64,000 nucleotides of DNA from Limnohabitans sp. WS1 (GTDB taxonomy: Bacteria; Pseudomonadota; Gammaproteobacteria; Burkholderiales; Burkholderiaceae_C). The translations under genes were made by a program, and so were the position numbers. The notes below the pieces were generated by a model that had not been told where the DNA came from, ran no database searches, and saw only the letters and a program-made list of their open reading frames with translations. Below, in pieces: positions 57,847-64,000 of this stretch (position 1 is the stretch's first letter; each line of letters starts with the position of its first letter). Location of the stretch: positions 703,405-767,404 of the forward strand of contig NZ_NERU01000001.1 in NCBI RefSeq assembly GCF_003063265.1, in the 5' to 3' direction.

Positions 57847-59127
57847 TCAATTTTTGGGCTTAGAGCGCGTTTCATGGCCTTGCCAAGCTTCATGCGCACT
57901 GAACGCAGCGGCCGTCAATTCGATATCGGCCCGAGAAATGCGAACTTGGTTGGCGACATCGCGCCAAGTGTCCACGACACCCATCACCTCCTCCACGATG
58001 TGCCGCCCCTGCGCGGCCGTCAAGCCGTAAAACGCGGCAGTGCTCAACGCGGTGCGCAAGTCAGGACGGTTGTCCATATCATCAATGTTCAGCACATGCT
58101 CGGCTTTGTCGATGTTCGGGTTCACATCAAACGCGGGTGCCAAACGCCAGCCCGTTGAACTCAACACAAAGCCGTGATTGCGCAAATGGTCGTCCCGATT
58201 GCCAATTGCCACATTAAAAACCACGCGCCTGAACAGCTGAGCCAGGTCTGATTGAACCGTCGCTGCATCGCCACTGGCCCGCAGAAATTGCGCCAATTCC
58301 AGATAACTGCAGCCCTCACTTTGGTCCTTGCGCAGCAGCGTCATGGCCGATGCATAAAACCGCCGCTGACCACCGACACGGTCGAAGCGCTGCACACAAA
58401 AAGTATGAAACTCACCACCCAGGCGCAAAAGCTTTGCAGCAGGGACATCGATGCCTGCACGTTGGGCCATTTGGTGCGTGGCGAACTCCCAAGCCCCGAC
58501 ATCACGGTCATCGTCACGCGCCGGAAATTTGCCGATCCAAAGAGAACCGTCCAGCTCTGAGAAGTTGGCTTTGGGCCGAGCGCCCCCCAACGAAGCACCC
58601 GGTGCCACCAGAACAGTTAACCATTTGCGCAAAGCATCGAGATCGTCAATGCGCTTATGGGTCAGTTGCCAAGCCACCTGCTCCAGTTCGCGCAACGTGG
58701 TCACGGGTGGTGCTGCAAAAGCATCGTTGCCCAAAAACGCTGGCGTGCCCGACGGGCGAAACCGCAACGCCCCCTGTCGGGTAATGTCCTGCACGCCGAT
58801 CAGAAAATCCCAGGCATAAAGTGTTCTGGCCGGGTGCTTTTGGTCCTTGGCCAGCAAGGCCTCACGCCGTTTCATCAGCGTTTGTCCCCAGCGGTCGGGT
58901 GATGAGTCGAGAAACACGCCAAAGTTGCCCAGTTCAGGCTTGGGGAAAAACGGGTGCGCGTCCAAAGACAAATCAGGGTCCAGCGCAAAAGCCCTCGGGT
59001 CGTTCAGCCAAGCCTTGTCGTAATGAAAGCGAATCTGCCCTCGGTCATGCGCCAGGTGGCCCACCAGACAAGCAGGCCCCAAATCGCAATCCAACCAGAC
59101 CTCTAGCCCATCGAATGGCCCCGTCAT
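57847..59127 (-). CDS. hipA: HipA-type serine/threonine kinase toxin
   Basis: A 426-residue type II toxin kinase. It has the N-subdomain (VWLDCDLGPACLVGHL), a glycine-rich loop GGARPK at 181-186, the catalytic loop GNRDDHLRN (Asn310, Asp312/313, Asn317) and the metal-binding AFDVNP at 332-337. E. coli HipA phosphorylates glutamyl-tRNA synthetase; the target here is unknown. It overlaps the hipB stop by 4 bp (ATGA), with the antitoxin gene first, and the gene is full length. Confidence 0.9.
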   Translation of the reverse strand: MTGPFDGLEVWLDCDLGPACLVGHLAHDRGQIRFHYDKAWLNDPRAFALDPDLSLDAHPFFPKPELGNFGVFLDSSPDRWGQTLMKRREALLAKDQKHPARTLYAWDFLIGVQDITRQGALRFRPSGTPAFLGNDAFAAPPVTTLRELEQVAWQLTHKRIDDLDALRKWLTVLVAPGASLGGARPKANFSELDGSLWIGKFPARDDDRDVGAWEFATHQMAQRAGIDVPAAKLLRLGGEFHTFCVQRFDRVGGQRRFYASAMTLLRKDQSEGCSYLELAQFLRASGDAATVQSDLAQLFRRVVFNVAIGNRDDHLRNHGFVLSSTGWRLAPAFDVNPNIDKAEHVLNIDDMDNRPDLRTALSTAAFYGLTAAQGRHIVEEVMGVVDTWRDVANQVRISRADIELTAAAFSAHEAWQGHETRSKPKN

Positions 59128-59492
59128 GGCTGCACCTCAGAAGTGCTGTTGGCAGAGTCGGGTAACTGCATGCTGGCGCGTCGCTGGCGTCGCTCTGCAG
59201 CCGATGGGGCCAAAGCCAAATCCTGCAGCTTGCGCCCCACTTTGTCGTCGGCGGCCAAGGCATTGAAATCTGCCTGCAGCCCGAGCACCGCCAGCACACG
59301 CAGGTAAGTGCCCAAAGTGGCACCCGCATCGCCGGCTTCGACCTTGTAGACCGAAGTGCGCGACATGCCTGCCCGCTGCGCCACCACGGCCGTGCTCAGT
59401 TTGCGGCGCAAACGCGCCAGCCGCAGGCGCTCGCCCAAGGCGGTGAGCAGCGTTTGCTCTTGGGGGAAAACAATGGGTGGCTTGCTTGGCAT
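59124..59492 (-). CDS. hipB: HipB-type XRE family antitoxin
   Basis: A 122-residue DNA-binding protein: helix-turn-helix LGERLRLARLRRKLSTAVVAQRAGMSRTSVYKVEAG at about 20-55, then a Gln/Ala-rich C-terminal tail that would contact HipA. ATG 59492 is chosen because the upstream frame crosses the operator region. Two matched palindromes precede or overlap the start, typical of autorepression by HipB. Confidence 0.85.
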   Translation of the reverse strand: MPSKPPIVFPQEQTLLTALGERLRLARLRRKLSTAVVAQRAGMSRTSVYKVEAGDAGATLGTYLRVLAVLGLQADFNALAADDKVGRKLQDLALAPSAAERRQRRASMQLPDSANSTSEVQP

Positions 59493-59510
59493 TTGGCCAT
59501 TATGGACAAA
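59492..59510. promoter_or_regulatory. hipBA operator 2
   Basis: TTTGGCCA-TTA-TGGACAAA: 8-bp arms with one mismatch and a 3-bp spacer. It overlaps the hipB start codon. Its centre is 29 bp from operator 1, i.e. nearly three helical turns. Confidence 0.65.
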
Positions 59511-59520
59511 AGTAATTGAT

Positions 59521-59539
59521 ATTGTCCATTTTGGACAAT
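59521..59539. promoter_or_regulatory. hipBA operator 1
   Basis: ATTGTCCA-TTT-TGGACAAT: perfect 8-bp arms, the same spacing and core (TGTCCA/TGGACA) as operator 2. It is 29 bp upstream of the hipB start. Confidence 0.75.
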
Positions 59540-59549
59540 AATTAAGCCC

Positions 59550-59603
59550 CGCCGCCACTTGATTGAGAGCAACGCGCTGCGTGCGGGGAATATCGATATT
59601 TGA
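59550..59603. repeat. gyrB 3'-end remnant, third copy (diverged)
   Basis: 54 bp matching native gyrB 53951-54004 with five mismatches (about 91%). It encodes [17 protein letters not shown] plus stop, against [17 protein letters not shown] natively; most changes are synonymous. This suggests a gyrB tail from another lineage carried in by an element. It lies directly upstream of hipBA and marks the border to the Fic region. Confidence 0.9.
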
Positions 59604-59672
59604 TCGATCCGAAACCTCATGTTGTCAAAACCCTGTTTTGGCGACATGACAGGGGTGACGTGTACTCGCCAA

Positions 59673-59780
59673 GAACATGAGGCTGCTCTCATGTTCGAAA
59701 AATTGAATTATTGCGACACGTTTGCTTGACGTGTCGCTCATGAGAACATATTCTTCAAACATGTTTCAATAATTCAATTT
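59673..59780. promoter_or_regulatory. Nested inverted repeats upstream of fic
   Basis: Three perfect inverted repeats: GAACATGAG/CTCATGTTC (59673-59681 and 59688-59696), a 14-bp pair AAATTGAATTATTG/CAATAATTCAATTT (59700-59713 and 59767-59780), and inside the latter GCGACACG/CGTGTCGC (59713-59720 and 59730-59737). Together they fill most of the fic promoter region and end 7 bp before its ATG. Confidence 0.65.
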
Positions 59781-59787
59781 CAAGTAC

Positions 59788-60912
59788 ATGTACGACATCG
59801 AAACCGTTTGGCAGCCAGACCGGGCGCACAACCAGTTACCGACACTGCCACCGGGGCACGACCTGGAAAGCAAAGCTGTGCTGCGTGCCTGCATTACGGC
59901 CCGCGCTGCATTGGCCGAGCTGAAACAAGCCGCCGAGCTGATCCCCAACCAGACCATGCTTATCAACACGATTCCGCTATTGGAGGCCAAAGACAGCTCG
60001 GAAATCGAAAACATCGTCACCACCACCGACCAGCTGTTTCAACACGTTGATGGTGATGGGCAAGCCGATCACGCCACCAAAGAAGCCTTGCGTTACCGAA
60101 CCGCACTGCACCATGGCTATCGGTCACTCCAATCCAGGCCACTGTGCACGGCCACTGCGGTTGAAGTGTGTCGCACCCTCAAAGGTGCAGACATGGATAT
60201 CCGGCGTACACCCGGTACCCAACTGGCCAACGACCGAACGGGCGAAGTGATCTACACACCGCCGGAAGGGGAAGACCGGTTGCGAACCCTGCTGGCCAAC
60301 TGGGAACGGTTTCTGCACAACGAAACCGAACTGGACCCATTGATACGAATGGCTGTTGGGCATTACCAATTTGAAGCCATTCACCCCTTCACGGACGGCA
60401 ACGGACGCACAGGCCGTGTCATCAACATCCTGTTTCTGATCCAGCAAGAGCTGCTGAACCTGCCCATTCTCTATTTGAGTCGGCACATCATCGCGAACAA
60501 AGCCGACTATTACCGCCTTTTGCTGGAAGTCACGCGGGACCAAGCTTGGGAGCCTTGGGTCTTGTTCATGCTCAAGGCGGTGGAAGAAACATCGCGATGG
60601 ACCACAGGAAAAATCGTGGCCATCCGGCAATTGGCCGAACACACCACCGAACACGTACGGCTGAGATTGCCCAAAATCTACAGCCGCGAGCTGGTGGATG
60701 TGATCTTTGAACAGCCCTACTGCCGAATTGGCAACCTCGTGGACAAGCAGATTGGCCAAAGGCAAGCCGCATCGCGGTATTTGAAAGAGCTCGTGGCCTT
60801 GGGCGTGTTGCGAGAGATGACTTATGGGAAAGAAAAGCTCTTCATCCATCCCAAACTGATGCAATTGCTCAGCCGGGACAGCAACGAATTTCAGTTATAT
60901 GAAACTTTCTGA
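59788..60912 (+). CDS. Fic family protein (class II, with N-terminal inhibitory helix)
   Basis: A 374-residue AMPylase-type protein. The N-terminal Fic_N region contains SSEIEN (70-75), matching the inhibitory [S/T]xxxE[G/N] motif. The catalytic motif [12 protein letters not shown] is complete at 199-210, with the flap region [10 protein letters not shown]. The C-terminal 100 residues form a winged-helix-like domain ([30 protein letters not shown]). This is the common bacterial Fic/HTH architecture; targets are unknown. Autoinhibition in cis would make a separate antitoxin unnecessary. ATG 59788 lacks a strong ribosome binding site. Confidence 0.9.
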   Translation: MYDIETVWQPDRAHNQLPTLPPGHDLESKAVLRACITARAALAELKQAAELIPNQTMLINTIPLLEAKDSSEIENIVTTTDQLFQHVDGDGQADHATKEALRYRTALHHGYRSLQSRPLCTATAVEVCRTLKGADMDIRRTPGTQLANDRTGEVIYTPPEGEDRLRTLLANWERFLHNETELDPLIRMAVGHYQFEAIHPFTDGNGRTGRVINILFLIQQELLNLPILYLSRHIIANKADYYRLLLEVTRDQAWEPWVLFMLKAVEETSRWTTGKIVAIRQLAEHTTEHVRLRLPKIYSRELVDVIFEQPYCRIGNLVDKQIGQRQAASRYLKELVALGVLREMTYGKEKLFIHPKLMQLLSRDSNEFQLYETF

Positions 60913-60997
60913 CCCCGACGTGCTGACTGAGGGCGAGGAGGTTTACTCGTCTGAAGCATTTCGAAAATAGCCCCGGGTTTCGTAGTCGCCAAATGGA

Positions 60998-61429
60998 TCA
61001 AACACCGCGAAGCTCACTCAAGTGGTTAGACATCAAGCGCGCCATCTGACGGCCATTGATCAAATGTTTCTTTTTCAGCGCGACCAAGAGCTTGCCGGTT
61101 TCGTCCAACGTGACATCGTCGCCCGATGCCCGCGTGACCGCCTCTGCCCATGAAGCCAATCCAGTGAGCTTGAAGTGCACATTGCATGACATGGCAAAAC
61201 GCTGGACAAATGCGCTCACATTTTTCAGCGGCAATGCATTCAAGTCATCGGGCAAGGTGATGGGCTTGAGGGGATCGGACTGGGTTTTTGCAAGGGGCGC
61301 ATCTTTGGCCCCCGCCCGTACTTTGGTGTAAATCCCGGAACTCACCCGAACCAACAAGCCTTCCTTGATCAACGCCTTGTGCGGAGCGCAGATAGTTTTA
61401 ACGGCATGAGAGGGTGCTTTGTCTGGCAT
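60998..61429 (-). CDS. Hypothetical protein, possible AbiEi-like antitoxin fragment
   Basis: A 143-residue protein. Residues 15-36 (HKALIKEGLLVRVSSGIYTKVR) resemble the winged-helix wing of AbiEi-type antitoxin domains (leucine-rich, G-x-Y). The C-terminal half (VALKKKHLINGRQMARLMSNHLSELRGV) is helical and basic. No nucleotidyltransferase (AbiEii) partner is adjacent. The resemblance is weak; it may be an unrelated small DNA-binding protein. It is convergent with fic. Confidence 0.45.
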   Translation of the reverse strand: MPDKAPSHAVKTICAPHKALIKEGLLVRVSSGIYTKVRAGAKDAPLAKTQSDPLKPITLPDDLNALPLKNVSAFVQRFAMSCNVHFKLTGLASWAEAVTRASGDDVTLDETGKLLVALKKKHLINGRQMARLMSNHLSELRGV

Positions 61430-61494
61430 GACCTGATTGTGCCGTCAGACCCTGAACGCAGACGCCCACCTTGTAGGCCAACGGCTGCCTTTTT

Positions 61495-61538
61495 GTAGGA
61501 GCCCACCCCGTGGGCGATGGGCGTGGGACACGCCCTCA
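61495..61538. repeat. REP-like element, family B (half)
   Basis: GTAGGAGCCCACCCCGTGGG followed by CGATGGGCGTGGGACACGCCC. It shares the GTAGGAGC head with family A but has different internal sequence, and matches the left half of 62080-62166. The rest of 61430-61691 holds nothing recognised. Confidence 0.65.
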
Positions 61539-61691
61539 ATAGGGTTCAACAGGCTCGGGGCGGCTTTAGACTGGAAACTGTTTGATGTTGAGCCAGATGA
61601 GACGCGCCATTGGGCGTGACTCGCCTTGAATACCGGCGATGCAAGCCTGTTTCATAGCCTCATTCCCAATGATCATCGTCCTGCATGATGT

Positions 61692-61904
61692 TCAGTCTTT
61701 GGCGTACTGACGTGCTCTTTCAATGATGGACTGAATCGCCTGAGCATGGGTCATGGTGCCACTGTCAATCGACTGCATGAGGGCCAACCCCTTGTTGCTG
61801 GGGCGGATGCCATCCACAGCCAAAATAGCCAAGGCTTGGCTCGATGCCCACGATCCTGGTTGGGATGGCGTGGCGTTGTTGGGGTGGCGGTTGGGCGTGT
61901 TCAT
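61692..61904 (-). CDS. Small VbhA-like antitoxin candidate
   Basis: A 70-residue protein. The central segment AILAVDGIRPS followed by GLALMQSIDSGTMTHAQAI aligns in spacing with VbhA-family antitoxins, where LEGxxxS is followed by a helix and G-x-[IM]-[ST]. VbhA proteins inhibit class I Fic toxins in trans through an SxxxEG motif; here Asp replaces Glu and the leading Ser is absent, so inhibition is uncertain. It lies between two Fic loci (fic at 59788 and the truncated protein B at 62841) but on the opposite strand, so it is an orphan. Confidence 0.4.
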   Translation of the reverse strand: MNTPNRHPNNATPSQPGSWASSQALAILAVDGIRPSNKGLALMQSIDSGTMTHAQAIQSIIERARQYAKD

Positions 61905-62043
61905 GGCTGGAATAGATCATGGCAGTGTATCTTTACCCGAGTCGAAGTCAAAGTCAGATGAATGACATCAAAAAGTTGCCGAAACGCGCGCCCAAAGGAC
62001 AGGCACCATGCAGTCTTGAGCAACAGGCAAGAGATGGCTTTTG

Positions 62044-62166
62044 TGCAGGAGCCCACCCCGTGGGCGATGAGCTGTCTTTGTAGGAGCCCACCCTGTGGGC
62101 GATGGGCGTGGGACACGCCCTCAACTTCGCCCTGCAAACCATCGCCCACAGGGGTGGGCTCCCACA
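62044..62166. repeat. REP-like palindromes, family B
   Basis: A half unit (62044-62068, GCAGGAGCCCACCCCGTGGG) is followed by a complete palindrome (62080-62166) whose ends GTAGGAGCCCACCC...GGGTGGGCTCCCAC are inverted. The whole 484-bp gap 61905-62388 contains no supportable gene; open frames across it are produced by the palindrome. Confidence 0.75.
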
Positions 62167-62388
62167 CCAAAAAAAACCGCCGCCCACATGCAGGGCCAGC
62201 GATGCAGCCGTCAATCCGCCCCACTTTGCAGCCCAAACACAATGCTCATGGGCTGGCCTGATCAATAAAACCTTCCTATAAGTGCAGCAGAATGACATTG
62301 ACTGCTTCTCTGTAAAGAAGCAATTCATTGCATTCTGCTTCCAATTGGGCTTACATTTCAACGAATTTGACCAGCCTATAGGCTAGCA

Positions 62389-62850
62389 ATGTCTCCTGAA
62401 CTGAACCAACTTCGACTTGAACAAGTGCAGTCCACCCTTTCCGGCTACGCGGACTTGGTGAAGCGGCAGCCACCGTCTCGGGGATGGCTGAAGCTCATCC
62501 GAGAAGCCCTGGGTCGAACGGAACGCCAGCAGGCTCAGCGGCTGGGCGTCTCGGGGGCGACGCTGCACAAGTCCGAACAGTCCGAAGCGGATGACCGCAT
62601 CTCGCTCGGACAACTGCGCAAACTCGCTGATGGACTCGATTGCGAACTGGTCTACGCACTGGTTCCAAGACGCCCGCTCACGGACGTGGTTCAGGAACGC
62701 GCTCGCACCATCGCGATGGAAGAGGTTGCAAGCGTGGCCCACACCATGGGACTTGAAGACCAGCGCCCCGGCGCAGAACGGCTTCGGAAACAGGTGGACC
62801 GCAGGACCGAAGAATTGCTTCGCGGCCGTTGGTCAAACCTATGGCGATAG
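62389..62850 (+). CDS. Mobile mystery protein A (XRE-type regulator)
   Basis: A 153-residue protein matching the mobile mystery protein A family: LRLEQVQSTLSGYADLVKRQPPSRGW at the start, helix-turn-helix RQQAQRLGVSGATLHKSEQSEA at about 45-67, then GLDCELVYALVPRRPL and AHTMGLEDQRPG. The family is always paired with protein B, a Fic-domain protein, and behaves as its antitoxin. The stop overlaps the ATG of the protein B remnant (62841). Confidence 0.88.
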   Translation: MSPELNQLRLEQVQSTLSGYADLVKRQPPSRGWLKLIREALGRTERQQAQRLGVSGATLHKSEQSEADDRISLGQLRKLADGLDCELVYALVPRRPLTDVVQERARTIAMEEVASVAHTMGLEDQRPGAERLRKQVDRRTEELLRGRWSNLWR

Positions 62851-62984
62851 ACCGGGATGAGCAGGACGGCCAGACACCGCTGGCCACCGACGAGAAGGCT
62901 GGGCTCATCCCGGGGAACCTGGCAGCCCTGCGAGCTGCAGACCAAGGTGACTATGAGCTTTTGCTTGTTTTTATCTCGTATTGA
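62841..62984 (+). pseudogene. Mobile mystery protein B (Fic family), 5' remnant only
   Basis: A 47-codon frame overlapping the protein A stop by 10 bp, the normal A-B coupling. DGQTPLATDEKAGLIPGNL matches the conserved N-terminus of mobile mystery protein B (DGxTPL..DEA.GLIP). Similarity ends at about residue 38, and the frame then runs into the higB promoter and stops at 62984. Some 160 residues, including the Fic motif, are missing. Confidence 0.75.
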
Positions 62985-62989
62985 GATAA
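62971..62989. promoter_or_regulatory. Operator of higBA
   Basis: Perfect palindrome TTATCTC-GTATT-GAGATAA (7-bp arms), 9 bp upstream of the higB ATG and overlapping the end of the protein B remnant. Position and symmetry fit HigA autorepression. Confidence 0.65.
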
Positions 62990-62998
62990 ACTGAACCC

Positions 62999-63286
62999 AT
63001 GAAAATCATCAGCAACAGTGCCCTGCGGGCCTTCGCTGCCGATCATCCTCAGGCCGAAGCCCCCTTGCAGGGATGGCGGCGGGTGATTGAAAAGAACATT
63101 TTTGCAAACTGGGCCGAGCTCAAAGCCGCCTTCAATGCAGTTGACAAGGTGAACGAGTTAGCGGTGTTTGATATCGGCGGGAACAAGTACCGCCTGGTGG
63201 CTTACATCCGGTTCGAAAAGCAAATTTTGTACATCAAGGCAGTATTGACCCACCGGGAATACGACAAAGGAGCATGGAAATCATGA
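62999..63286 (+). CDS. higB: HigB-type mRNA interferase toxin
   Basis: A 95-residue RelE-superfamily toxin of the HigB_toxin subfamily: MKIISNSALRAFAADHPQAE at the N-terminus, VFDIGGNKYRLVAYIRFEKQ in the core strands and THREYDKG at the end. These cleave mRNA on the ribosome. The toxin gene comes first and overlaps higA by 4 bp, the HigBA order. Confidence 0.9.
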   Translation: MKIISNSALRAFAADHPQAEAPLQGWRRVIEKNIFANWAELKAAFNAVDKVNELAVFDIGGNKYRLVAYIRFEKQILYIKAVLTHREYDKGAWKS

Positions 63287-63696
63287 ATGCAGCCATCGAC
63301 GTGAAGCACCTTCTCCCAGTCTGGGAGCAGTTCCGTGCCGCCACCGACATCACCCCCATCCGGGATGAAGCGCACTACGCGCGCATGACCGAGATGCTCC
63401 AAGCCCTGCTGGATGAAACCCAAGGCGAAGAAAAGCATCCTGCGATGGGCTTGGTCGACATCGTGGGCGATCTGATTGAGGACTATGAAGCGAAGCATCA
63501 CCCTTTGCCCGAAGTCACGGGTGTGCAAGCTCTGAAATTTCTGATGGAACAACACGGCCTGAAGCAAAGCGATCTGAGCGAGATCGGCAGTCAGGGTGTC
63601 GTGTCCGAAATCCTGACTGGCAAACGCGAACTCAACATTCGCCAAGTGCGCGCGCTCAGCGAACGGTTTGGCGTTTCTGCTGCGACCTTTGTGTAA
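63283..63696 (+). CDS. higA: HigA-type XRE family antitoxin
   Basis: A 137-residue antitoxin. The N-terminal helical part binds the toxin; residues about 85-137 are a helix-turn-helix (LKFLMEQHGLKQSDLSEIGSQGVVSEILTGKRELN). ATG 63283 is preferred because AAGGAG lies 10 nt upstream and it gives the 4-bp overlap; ATG 63274 is too close to that site. Confidence 0.88.
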   Translation: MNAAIDVKHLLPVWEQFRAATDITPIRDEAHYARMTEMLQALLDETQGEEKHPAMGLVDIVGDLIEDYEAKHHPLPEVTGVQALKFLMEQHGLKQSDLSEIGSQGVVSEILTGKRELNIRQVRALSERFGVSAATFV

Positions 63697-63792
63697 GAAG
63701 TGTGGAACGCGGGCACCGACGCGCCATGAAGGCAGAACGAAAACTTCGGACGCTGTGAGCGATACCCACATGCCAGCTAAAAGGTGAACACC

Positions 63793-63981
63793 ATGAAAGA
63801 CGAATACCATTTTTCGAACGCGCAGCGCGGCAAGTTTTACAAGCCTGATTTGCGCCTGATTCCGCCTGTGCGAATTGATCCGCAGGTGTTGGACTTCCTG
63901 GTCAAGCGAGCTGAGGCCAAGGGCACCACGCTCAATGCATTGCTGAAGAAAGGCATCGAGCTCATCGAGGCAGCCTATTGA
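63793..63981 (+). CDS. Small antitoxin-like protein (BrnA/ribbon-helix-helix type)
   Basis: A 62-residue protein starting MKDEYHFSNAQRGKFYKPD, a start typical of small BrnA- or CopG-like antitoxins. It continues with RIDPQVLDFLVKRAEAKGTTLNALLKKGIELIE, a ribbon-helix-helix-like segment. ATG 63793 has AAGGTG 6 nt before it. No toxin gene is adjacent in the window; it may be an orphan or linked to a gene just beyond 64000. Confidence 0.6.
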   Translation: MKDEYHFSNAQRGKFYKPDLRLIPPVRIDPQVLDFLVKRAEAKGTTLNALLKKGIELIEAAY

Positions 63982-64000
63982 TCCGGCCAGTTGAAGTTTG

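Noticed and set aside
61954..62361. A 135-codon open frame on the minus strand
   Set aside because: It runs through the REP-like palindromes, has no family similarity, and its composition follows the repeat.

Overview
The window looks like a Burkholderiales chromosome, probably a Comamonadaceae-type freshwater or soil betaproteobacterium. The grounds are high GC, the order mnmE-yidC-yidD-rnpA-rpmH / dnaA-dnaN-gyrB, tripartite-transporter (Bug) receptors, and many branched-chain and polyamine-type ABC uptake systems. The genus is not determined. No rRNA or tRNA gene, CRISPR array, phage module, transposase or integrase was recognised.

Layout, left to right. (1) 1-4758: tail of a Liv-type uptake and acyl-CoA catabolic operon that seems to be decaying: the binding protein has an in-frame TGA in its signal peptide and the acyl-CoA synthetase lacks its C-terminal catalytic lysine. 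(2) 5053-16745: a serine hydrolase, a lipoprotein methyltransferase, then a set of FAD oxidoreductase, a 1072-residue self-sufficient reductive dehalogenase fused to its own NAD(P)H/flavin/2Fe-2S reductase, and an SDR, followed by argE, a Bug receptor and a GDT1-type transporter. (3) 16911-24965: amtB with a sigma54-like promoter, a glycine-rich RRM protein, a five-copy tandem array of a palindromic REP-like repeat, lptC-kdsC-kdsD, a KefC-type antiporter, apt and a cupin. (4) 25054-32672: a seven-gene operon in which every junction is a 4-bp ATGA overlap. It joins a polyamine-type ABC importer to a heterotrimeric HcnABC-like amino-acid/opine dehydrogenase, with a divergent IclR regulator and clear palindromes between. 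(5) 32698-37303: a complete Liv ABC operon whose LivF has Arg in place of the Walker A Lys. (6) 37512-44160: an SDR, a desaturase and a GntR-headed catabolic cluster (VOC, FAH-fold, quinone oxidoreductase, Bug receptor, AA_synth). (7) 44288-54004: the origin region, with transcription switching from minus to plus at rpmH/dnaA.

(8) 54005-64000 is an accessory island that starts exactly at the gyrB stop codon. The last 110 bp of gyrB are repeated perfectly at 54974-55083, a diverged 54-bp gyrB tail lies at 59550-59603, and a possible shorter scrap lies just before frmA. Between and beyond these tails sit a DUF3800 protein, an Abi-like fragment, frmA-fghA, hipBA with twin operators, a class II Fic protein behind nested inverted repeats, a possible AbiEi-like protein, a VbhA-like mini-antitoxin, mobile mystery protein A with a truncated protein B, a HigBA pair that seems to have broken protein B, and an orphan antitoxin-like protein. 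My reading is that the 3' end of gyrB serves as a reusable landing site for toxin-antitoxin and defence cassettes that carry a replacement gyrB tail. This is the most novel signal in the window.

REP-like palindromes (13259, 19063-19504, 57624, 61495, 62044-62166) occur only in intergenic gaps and coincide with apparent breaks in gene order, such as lptC without lptA/lptB.
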